NCBI RefSeq assembly: GCF_000826655.1
Contig: NZ_JXJO01000017.1
Coordinates: 1-64,000 of the forward strand
DNA: 64,000 nucleotides
Reading direction: 5' to 3'
Source of the DNA: Psychroserpens damuponensis
Lineage (GTDB): Bacteria; Bacteroidota; Bacteroidia; Flavobacteriales; Flavobacteriaceae
Below are positions 57,872-64,000 of this stretch, one piece after another. The position numbers were made by a program, and so were the translations under genes. The notes under the pieces are model-generated. The model had not been told where the DNA came from. It saw only the letters and a program-made list of their open reading frames with translations, and ran no database searches. Numbering within the stretch: the stretch's first letter is position 1; every line of letters begins with the position of its first letter.

Positions 57872-57903
57872 AACCTGCAAAGAATGAGGGTTCCTTGCAG
57901 GTT
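57872..57903 (+). repeat. CCTGCAA hairpin after susC
   Basis: AACCTGCAA (57872-57880) pairs perfectly with TTGCAGGTT (57895-57903). Together with the next element it fills the susC-susD gap. Confidence 0.65.
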
Positions 57904-57932
57904 TTAAAACAACGAGTAGGAAAATTTACATA

Positions 57933-57958
57933 CCTACAAGGTTTAGAAACCTTGCAGG
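57933..57958 (+). repeat. CCTACAAGGTTT palindrome before susD
   Basis: CCTACAAGGTTT-AG-AAACCTTGCAGG, a 12-base inverted repeat with one mismatch. Same core as 5337-5359. The susD ATG is 14 bases on. Confidence 0.6.
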
Positions 57959-57972
57959 ATAAAATAAAAACA

Positions 57973-59415
57973 ATGAAAAACATTATATACATATTTACAA
58001 TAGTTGGTCTTTTAGCAACGGTAAGTTGCACTAAAGATTTTGAAGAGATCAACACTAACCCTAATGCACCAAGTAGCGTTCAACCTAGTTTATTATTACG
58101 CCAAGTTATTTACGATTTTGGAGAGAACATGAGTTACGAAGGTTTTGTGGCTGGAGATCTATTATCACAACATAGAACTGCTTTAGACTTTAATCTTTTT
58201 GATCGTCATGCGTTAAAATCACCACAATTAGGAGGAAATCCTTGGCCAATTTTTTACACCAACCTAAGGGATAATGAAATTATTTTAAACCAATCAAAAA
58301 CCATAGAGACATTTAGAGTTTACGAAGGTCCTGCACTAATTTTAAAAGCATATATGGCTGCAGGTTTAACCGATTTGTTTGGAGACGTGCCTTATTTTGA
58401 GGCTTTTAATGGTGTCAACGGCACAGTAACACCTGGTTACGATTTACAAGAAGACATTTACTTAAATGAAAACGGAATTTTAGACAACCTTGATAAAGGC
58501 ATTGCTGCTATTAATGCATATAGTGATGTCATTCCCTTAGAAGGAGACATCTTATTTAATGGCGATCTAGACGCTTGGGTACGTTTTGCAAATTCCCTGA
58601 AAATTAAACATTTGCTCCGCATTTCTGGTCAAGTTGATGTTTCCGCAGCATTACAAAACATATTTAATGAAGGGAATTATATTAGCTTTAATGCTCAAAA
58701 TGCTGTTTTTAATTTTACAAACACAGATCCAAACAGTTTTAGACTCGCACAATTGCGTGTTGGTGATTTTAATAATTTTGTCATGTCTGAAACGATGGAT
58801 GACATTCTAACCAATTTAAATGATACGAGAATCGAAACTTTATTTAGGCCATTTTCAAACTCAACTACTGGAGAATTCAATGGGTTAATAAATGGTATTG
58901 ACCCTTCGGAAACATCTGTTGCATTGGCCGATTACTCCTTGGCAGGAACGGCTTTTAGAGAAGACACCTCTACCCTAGATGCTAATTTTATAACTGCTTG
59001 GGAAGTTCATTTTGCACTAGCCGAAGCTGCAGCAAATAACCTCATCACAGCCGACGCTCAAAACTTGTATGAAACAGGAATCACATTAGCTTTTGAGTAT
59101 TGGAATACAGATTTACCGGCAAATTACCTCTCTGGAAACGCAGCATATAATGCTCCAGGAACCACACCAACACAACAAATAATTACACAAAAATGGATTG
59201 CCAATGTCATTAATGGTTACGAAGGTTGGGTAGAATTTAGAAGAACTGGATTTCCAGAATTTCAAACTATTTCGGCAAGTTTTAATAATGATATCATTCC
59301 TGTTCGTATGCCTTATCCTGCAGAAGAAGAAGCCTTAAATAATGAAAATTATACAGCTGCTGCCGCAACAACTAATGATAATAGTATTAATGTTCCTGTG
59401 TGGTGGAATGAGTAA
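57973..59415 (+). CDS. SusD-like surface lipoprotein
   Basis: 480 residues from the ATG at 57973, which starts the lipoprotein signal MKNIIYIFTIVGLLATVSC (Cys 19 lipidated). The mature protein is helical, with DFEEINTNPNAPSS and PYFEAFNGVNG early on and a C-terminal GYEGWVEFRRTGFPEF block, as in SusD-like proteins of the smaller type. Starting earlier would put 26 residues before the signal and read through a repeat, so it was rejected. It caps the SusC receptor on the cell surface. Confidence 0.92.
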   Translation: MKNIIYIFTIVGLLATVSCTKDFEEINTNPNAPSSVQPSLLLRQVIYDFGENMSYEGFVAGDLLSQHRTALDFNLFDRHALKSPQLGGNPWPIFYTNLRDNEIILNQSKTIETFRVYEGPALILKAYMAAGLTDLFGDVPYFEAFNGVNGTVTPGYDLQEDIYLNENGILDNLDKGIAAINAYSDVIPLEGDILFNGDLDAWVRFANSLKIKHLLRISGQVDVSAALQNIFNEGNYISFNAQNAVFNFTNTDPNSFRLAQLRVGDFNNFVMSETMDDILTNLNDTRIETLFRPFSNSTTGEFNGLINGIDPSETSVALADYSLAGTAFREDTSTLDANFITAWEVHFALAEAAANNLITADAQNLYETGITLAFEYWNTDLPANYLSGNAAYNAPGTTPTQQIITQKWIANVINGYEGWVEFRRTGFPEFQTISASFNNDIIPVRMPYPAEEEALNNENYTAAAATTNDNSINVPVWWNE

Positions 59416-59420
59416 ATAAT

Positions 59421-60755
59421 ATGGAAACAATACAATGGCAATGGACATTAATTATCGTATCAAGTTTGATACTATTTTTCTTGTCACCTATAGCAAAAAC
59501 AAAAGATCAATTTTTTAAAGCGGTGAGTAAACGTAAGGCTCCAAATACTTTGGTCCTAACTGGTAGCTTAATTATCTCATGGATTTTTGCTAAAAGCATT
59601 ACCAACGCTGCTAATTTAGGCTTAAACTTTGGTATTGTTGGAGGTGTTGCATATGCTGGTTATTATGTATCATTTGCAGTTGCTGGTGTTTTAATTTACC
59701 AAATGCGTACCAAAGGTGGTTTTAAAAGTATACATCAATTTTTAACCTCTAAATTTGGAAAAGGTGCCATGCTCCTATTTTCTGTTTTAATTGCTATTAG
59801 ACTTTTTAATGAGGTATGGAGTAATACTATGGTTATTGGTAGTTACTTTGGTAGCGCAGGAAGTCAACCTTATTATTTAGCCATCATTGTATTTACGTTA
59901 TTAACGCTAGCCTATGCTATAAAAGGCGGATTGAGTAGTTCTATTTTTACAGATGTGATACAAATGGTATTATTCTCTGTATTATTAGTGGTTATTTTAG
60001 GCACTATTTTTTCTTCGGAAAATGTCTCGACCATAGAAATTGCAACCTCAGGAACATGGAGTTTTGAACTGGGTTTAAACCTCTTTTTTGCAGCCATTAT
60101 TCAATCGTTTAGTTATCCTTTTCATGATCCTGTGTTAACCGATAGAGCATTTATAAGTTCTCCAAAAGTTACACGGCAAAGTTTTTTATGGGCAAGTGTA
60201 TTAGGTGCTATTTGCATTATACTTTTTAGTATAATTGGTGTTTATGCTCAAACCCAAGGAATGAAAGGTCAAGCTGCAGTTGAGGTTGGCAAGGCCTTTG
60301 GCGTTATCATTTTATTGGTTATAAATTTTATAATGATAACTTCTGCAGCGTCTACTCTAGACTCTACATTTTCATCGTTTTCAAAATTGCTTTCTATAGA
60401 TTTAGGCGTTGTAAAAGATATCACTTTTGGTAGAGTTTCAATGGCAGTCATTGCTATTCTTGGAACTTTACCTGTATTTCTAGATGCCGAAATATTATCG
60501 GCTACCACAATATCTGGAACCATGGTGATTGGACTAACTCCTTTATTTCTTTTTTGGCAAATTAAAGTACCAAAAATCAGTTTTTATCTTAGTGTGATTA
60601 CTGGATTATTGTTTGGCTTTGTTTTGCTTTTTAATGTATTTCCTAAAGCTTTAATATTTACCAATGGTAAATATGCAGACTTGCTTTGGGTTAATGTTTG
60701 GGGAATATTAACTTGTAATCTTATATACTTCATACCGAAATGGATAAAAAAATAA
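59421..60755 (+). CDS. Sodium:solute symporter family protein
   Basis: 444 residues with about twelve membrane spans. The first is LIIVSSLILFFLS, and the sequence includes SKSITNAANLGLNFG and the helix 8-9 ATTSAASTLDSTFSSFSKL-type segment IMITSAASTLDSTFSSF, a Na+-site pattern of the SSS family. It starts five bases after susD and overlaps the metallophosphoesterase gene by 16 bases, so it is part of the same operon. It likely carries into the cytosol what SusC/SusD admits. Substrate unknown. Confidence 0.85.
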   Translation: METIQWQWTLIIVSSLILFFLSPIAKTKDQFFKAVSKRKAPNTLVLTGSLIISWIFAKSITNAANLGLNFGIVGGVAYAGYYVSFAVAGVLIYQMRTKGGFKSIHQFLTSKFGKGAMLLFSVLIAIRLFNEVWSNTMVIGSYFGSAGSQPYYLAIIVFTLLTLAYAIKGGLSSSIFTDVIQMVLFSVLLVVILGTIFSSENVSTIEIATSGTWSFELGLNLFFAAIIQSFSYPFHDPVLTDRAFISSPKVTRQSFLWASVLGAICIILFSIIGVYAQTQGMKGQAAVEVGKAFGVIILLVINFIMITSAASTLDSTFSSFSKLLSIDLGVVKDITFGRVSMAVIAILGTLPVFLDAEILSATTISGTMVIGLTPLFLFWQIKVPKISFYLSVITGLLFGFVLLFNVFPKALIFTNGKYADLLWVNVWGILTCNLIYFIPKWIKK

Positions 60756-61573
60756 AAGCTTTAAACTTAGGCTCCATAACAGGCAAAGTACTACTATTTG
60801 GTGGTGTTTACAGTAATCTTCAAGCCTTAGAAGCATTAATCGCATATGCTGTAAAAGAAGGCATTCCTCCAGAAAACTGTATTTGTACAGGTGATATTGT
60901 TGGGTATTGCGCACAACCAGAAGAAACCATTCAAACTTTTAAAAATTGGAATGCTAAAAGTATTCTTGGCAATGTAGAAATACAATTACGAGATGACCAA
61001 GACCATTGTGGCTGTGATTTCAAAGCAGGTTCACAATGTGATAATTTATCACAACAATGGTATCCTTATGCGAAAAGCAAACTTTCTAAAGATTCACTTA
61101 GTTACCTAAACTCTATTCCTGATTATATCACATTCACCTTAGGACAGCAAAAGGTAACAGTTTTACATGGCTCGTATTTTAATATTTCCGAATTTATATT
61201 TAAATCAACACCATGGGAGAAAAAGCGTCCAAATTTTGAAATAACTCAAAGTGATATTATTATAGCTGGTCATTCTGGGCTTCCTTTTTATAATAAGGTA
61301 GACAACAACTATTGGATAAATCCAGGAGTAATTGGTATGCCTGCTAATGATGGAAATTCTAAGGTTTGGTTTACTGTCATAGACGACTCTATAAAACCTA
61401 TTGATATTCAATTTCGTAAATTAGATTATAATCATAAATTAACACACACATTAATGATTAATGCGCCATTACCCGAAGCTTACGCCAAAACGATACTTTC
61501 TGGCATTTGGGACAACATGGACATATTACCAGAAACAGAAAAGAAACAACAAGGGCAACCTATACAACTGTAA
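60740..61573 (+). CDS. Degenerate, Cys-rich metallophosphoesterase-like protein
   Basis: 277 residues of the calcineurin-like fold. Retained are D52 (GDIVGY), N78 (GN), H143 (VLHGS) and H178 (GHSG). The first metal motif, normally DxHGN, is GGVYSN (21-26), and the last GHxH has Gly in place of the second His, so one metal site should be lost. It also has C47, C49, C57 and the run C90, C92, C100 (CGCDFKAGSQC), an unusual cysteine load for this family. It sits in the arsenosugar-type operon, where thiols could bind arsenic. Catalysis is doubtful. Confidence 0.78.
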   Translation: MDKKIKALNLGSITGKVLLFGGVYSNLQALEALIAYAVKEGIPPENCICTGDIVGYCAQPEETIQTFKNWNAKSILGNVEIQLRDDQDHCGCDFKAGSQCDNLSQQWYPYAKSKLSKDSLSYLNSIPDYITFTLGQQKVTVLHGSYFNISEFIFKSTPWEKKRPNFEITQSDIIIAGHSGLPFYNKVDNNYWINPGVIGMPANDGNSKVWFTVIDDSIKPIDIQFRKLDYNHKLTHTLMINAPLPEAYAKTILSGIWDNMDILPETEKKQQGQPIQL

Positions 61574-61603
61574 GTTCGACCTTATTATAAAGACCAAACA
61601 CGT

Positions 61604-62164
61604 ATGCATAAACTCTTTTTTTTAGTAATAGTATGCTCAGGTTTTTCGGTAAATAGCCAAGAAACACTGTCGCGATTATTGAGCAAGCATAACACGAACA
61701 ATATTCCTTATATTTCGGTTCAAGAGTTAGCAATGCCAAAAACTGATGTTACCCTATTTGATGCTAGAGAACTATCGGAATATAATGTGAGTCATCTTAA
61801 AGACGCTCTATATGTTGGATATAATGATTTTAACCTGAATCATACTTTACAAAATATTAAAACTAAAGATCAAGCTATCGTTGTGTATTGTTCATTAGGA
61901 ATTAGATCTGAAACCATCGCAAATCAATTAAAAAAAGCGGGTTATACAAATGTGAGAAACTTGTATGGTGGTATATTTGAATGGCGAAATAATGATTTTG
62001 AAGTTTATAAGGCTAAAAACATAAAAACTGATAGTGTTCATGTCTTTTCAAAAGCTTGGAGTAAATGGCTTTTAAAAGGCATCAAAGTATATCCCGAAAC
62101 AAAAAAAATAACTAGAATTGAAAACCGCATTAATAATTTTTACGAGAAATCCAGAATTGGGTAA
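61604..62164 (+). CDS. Exported rhodanese-like protein
   Basis: 186 residues. Signal peptide MHKLFFLVIVCSGFSVNS (cleavage near SQ-ET), then a rhodanese domain with active-site C96 in VYCSLGIRSE and the LFDAREL element near 51. The short CH2A/B motifs and GGIFEWRNN end are standard. It would act in the periplasm, moving sulfur or possibly thiolating arsenicals. Its last 47 bases overlap the next gene in another frame. Confidence 0.85.
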   Translation: MHKLFFLVIVCSGFSVNSQETLSRLLSKHNTNNIPYISVQELAMPKTDVTLFDARELSEYNVSHLKDALYVGYNDFNLNHTLQNIKTKDQAIVVYCSLGIRSETIANQLKKAGYTNVRNLYGGIFEWRNNDFEVYKAKNIKTDSVHVFSKAWSKWLLKGIKVYPETKKITRIENRINNFYEKSRIG

Positions 62165-62726
62165 ATGCAAAACCCGTTTAGCAAAAACGATAGGAGACCA
62201 AGCTGCTTTAGATATTTATAAATATCTATTACAACATACTGCTAACGTTGCTAAAAAAGTCAATGCAGATCGTTTTGTGTTTTATTCTGAAGCCTTAATA
62301 ATTGATGATATTTGGGGTGCAGCACATTTCAGAAAAAAACTACAAAAAGGAAAAAATTTAGGAGAACGTATGCATAATGCCTTTGATGACTTGTTTCATT
62401 TGGGTTATGAAAAAGTTATTATTTTGGGTAGTGATTTGCTAGATTTAAATAAGGACATTATCGAAAATGCCATAGATAGATTACATAAAAACGATGTTGT
62501 TATTGGTCCTGCTGAAGATGGTGGTTATTATCTTTTAGGAATGAAAGAATTACATCCAGCCATTTTTATCAATAAAGCTTGGGGAACCGAAACTGTTAGA
62601 GAAGATACCATTGCAGATTTAAAAAACAAGGATGTATCTTTGTTACAACCGCTAAACGATATCGATACGTTTGACGATATGAAACATTATAACCAACTCA
62701 AACAATTTTACGACACACATGATTAA
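62118..62726 (+). CDS. DUF2064 glycosyltransferase of arsenosugar clusters
   Basis: 202 residues from a TTG at 62118, which lies 47 bases inside the rhodanese gene. The start is required because FTRNPELGKCKTRLA (8-22) is the family's nucleotide-binding motif. Also seen are LGSDLLDL (usual GSDxPDL) and GPAEDGGYYLLGM. Family members occur beside ArsS and probably extend the arsenoribose with a sugar. It overlaps pnp by eight bases. Confidence 0.88.
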   Translation: MKTALIIFTRNPELGKCKTRLAKTIGDQAALDIYKYLLQHTANVAKKVNADRFVFYSEALIIDDIWGAAHFRKKLQKGKNLGERMHNAFDDLFHLGYEKVIILGSDLLDLNKDIIENAIDRLHKNDVVIGPAEDGGYYLLGMKELHPAIFINKAWGTETVREDTIADLKNKDVSLLQPLNDIDTFDDMKHYNQLKQFYDTHD

Positions 62727-63531
62727 ATTTATAACAGAAACGGCAGACTATTTAAAAACCAAAGGTTTCGACAAACCAGAAATTGGTATCATTTTAGGTA
62801 CAGGTTTAGGCAAATTAATTGACGAGGTCGAAATTCTTTCAGAAGTTAGCTATAATCATATTCCAAACTTCCCAACAGCTACGGTTGAGTTCCACAAAGG
62901 CAAATTAATTTATGGACTTTTATCTGGCAAAAAAGTTATTGTTATGCAAGGACGCTTTCATGTGTATGAAGGTTATTCTTTACAAGATGTCACCTATCCT
63001 GTTCGTGTAATGAAACAATTAGGTATTGAAACTTTGTTGGTGTCAAATGCTTCTGGTGCCATAAATTTAGATTTCAAAAAAGGAGAATTAATGTTGATAG
63101 ATGATCATATTAATCTCCAAGGAAGTTCTCCTCTAGCTTTTAGAGGTGTTGAAGAATTAGGCGAACGGTTTACAGATATGAGCGCACCTTACAACTTAGA
63201 CTTAAATACTAAGTTTAAAGCTATTGCAAAAGCGCATGATATTAAATTACACGAAGGTGTGTATGCGAGTGTTGTTGGTCCGCAATTAGAAACTCGTGCA
63301 GAATACAGAATGCTTAAAATTATTGGTGCAGATGCTGTAGGTATGAGCACTGTTCCTGAAATTATAGTGGCTAATCACTTAAATTTAAAAGTAGCAGCAG
63401 TGTCAGTTTTAACTGATGAATGCGACCCAAACAATCTAAAACCTGTAGATATTAGTGAAATCATAGCAATGGCAGGAAAAGCAGAACCGCATATGATTAC
63501 ACTTTTTAAAGAATTGATAACTAATTTATAG
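62719..63531 (+). CDS. Purine-nucleoside phosphorylase
   Basis: 270 residues of the trimeric PNP family: GIILGTGLGKL, VMQGRFHVYEGYSLQDVTYPVRV, SNASGAIN, GVYASVVGPQLETRAEY and GMSTVPEI with TDECDP near the end. It splits (deoxy)nucleosides with phosphate. In this operon a specific function is suggested: removing adenine from the 5'-arsenoadenosine produced by ArsS to leave a phosphorylated arsenosugar. An ordinary purine-salvage role is also possible. Confidence 0.9.
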   Translation: MIKFITETADYLKTKGFDKPEIGIILGTGLGKLIDEVEILSEVSYNHIPNFPTATVEFHKGKLIYGLLSGKKVIVMQGRFHVYEGYSLQDVTYPVRVMKQLGIETLLVSNASGAINLDFKKGELMLIDDHINLQGSSPLAFRGVEELGERFTDMSAPYNLDLNTKFKAIAKAHDIKLHEGVYASVVGPQLETRAEYRMLKIIGADAVGMSTVPEIIVANHLNLKVAAVSVLTDECDPNNLKPVDISEIIAMAGKAEPHMITLFKELITNL

Positions 63532-63532
63532 T

Positions 63533-64000
63533 TTGGAAAAATATTTAGACCTCATAAAAAACTCGTATTCTGGTTACTGGAATTATCTAAAGAACGAAAT
63601 TCTACTTCAAAATAATTGGGATAACTATTTTTATGGACTCATCGCTATATCTCTAGTGGTTTGGTTGCTAGAAGCCCTATTTCCTTGGCGAAAACAACAA
63701 GGTTTGTTTAGAAAAGATTTTTGGTTAGACACCTTTTATATGTTCTTTAATTTTTTTCTTCTCAATTTAATTGTACTTATCGCATTATCAAATACGGTTG
63801 CAGAGTTTTTAAATGATGGCTTAGCATGGGTTGGACTTTCACTCTCAAGTTTTCAACTTTTTGATTCTACCGACTTGCCAAAATGGTTAGGTCTATTTAT
63901 TTTCTTTTTAGTTAATGACTTTGTACAGTGGAACACTCATCGTTTATTACATCGGTTTCCGTTTTTATGGAATTTCCATAAAGTACATCACAGCGTGAAA
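63533..64000 (+). CDS. Sterol desaturase/fatty acid hydroxylase family protein (truncated by window end)
   Basis: An open frame from TTG at 63533, one base after the PNP stop, running off the end (156 codons seen). It has two or three membrane spans (YGLIAISLVVWLLEALFP; FFNFFLLNLIVLIALS; LGLFIFFLVNDFVQ) and the first two histidine boxes HRLLH and HKVHH. These place it in the di-iron membrane hydroxylase superfamily. Being one base from pnp, it belongs to the arsenosugar-type operon and could act on a lipid, including an arsenolipid. The third histidine box would lie outside. Confidence 0.85.
   Translation, partial: MEKYLDLIKNSYSGYWNYLKNEILLQNNWDNYFYGLIAISLVVWLLEALFPWRKQQGLFRKDFWLDTFYMFFNFFLLNLIVLIALSNTVAEFLNDGLAWVGLSLSSFQLFDSTDLPKWLGLFIFFLVNDFVQWNTHRLLHRFPFLWNFHKVHHSVK

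Noticed and set aside
57895-57972. Upstream ATG/extension for the SusD-like protein
   Set aside because: It would displace the lipoprotein signal by 26 residues and read through a repeat.
1-64000. CRISPR arrays, prophage, insertion sequences, tRNA genes
   Set aside because: No regular spacer-repeat series, transposase, integrase or cloverleaf seen anywhere in the window.

Overview
The window is a gap-free stretch of an AT-rich chromosome (roughly one third G+C by eye) from a member of the Flavobacteriaceae (Bacteroidota), probably marine. Indicators are a SusC/SusD pair, a lipoprotein TamL with TamB, an ArgF'-type transcarbamylase in the arginine operon, the PII-AmtB-porin trio, TAnnTTTG promoter boxes, no Shine-Dalgarno pattern, and several dispersed palindromic repeats I associate with flavobacteria. 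The genus cannot be resolved. There are no rRNA or tRNA genes, CRISPR arrays, transposases or phage genes.

Layout. (1) 1-12.8 kb, + strand: ilvC and ilvA, then a complete arginine set (GNAT acyltransferase, argG, argC, proC, argD, argF', argB, argE, argH). The 470-base gap before it encodes two unannotated arginine-rich leader peptides, the first ending in five Arg codons and a stop, so the operon is probably controlled by arginine supply. (2) 12.9-22.1 kb: nitrogen assimilation, with gltB-gltD on the minus strand diverging from an outer-membrane porin, a PII protein and an ammonium transporter. (3) 22.3-29.3 kb, minus strand: leuA-leuC-leuD-leuB followed by ppc, linking anaplerosis to leucine synthesis. 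(4) 29.4-34.3 kb, +: an unrecognised helical-repeat protein, a MocA-like cytidylyltransferase and a two-subunit molybdenum hydroxylase of the IorAB type. (5) 34.3-44.2 kb: an MtfA-like peptidase, an M19-type dipeptidase and the outer-membrane assembly pair tamB-tamL. (6) 44.3-52.1 kb: a purine-degradation/molybdoenzyme island, with guanine deaminase, xanthine dehydrogenase small and large subunits, XdhC, an NTPase overlapping an unknown seven-span membrane protein, and two uncharacterised small genes. (7) 52.3-64.0 kb, +: an arsenosugar-type cluster: AhpD-like protein, ArsS radical SAM enzyme, two DUF2064 transferases, SusC/SusD, a sodium:solute symporter, a degenerate Cys-rich metallophosphoesterase, an exported rhodanese, purine-nucleoside phosphorylase, and a fatty-acid hydroxylase cut by the window end.

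Best candidates for undescribed biology: the tandem arginine leader peptides; a family of sense-oriented stem-loops with a pyrimidine loop placed 3-20 bases before start codons inside operons; strong over-use of the octamer TTCCGAAG/CTTCGGAA in all reading frames and both orientations; the arsenosugar-like cluster that also carries outer- and inner-membrane uptake genes and a metallophosphoesterase lacking part of its metal site; and the membrane protein/NTPase pair beside xdhC. Functional statements rest on recognising motifs and gene order by eye; no database search was run.
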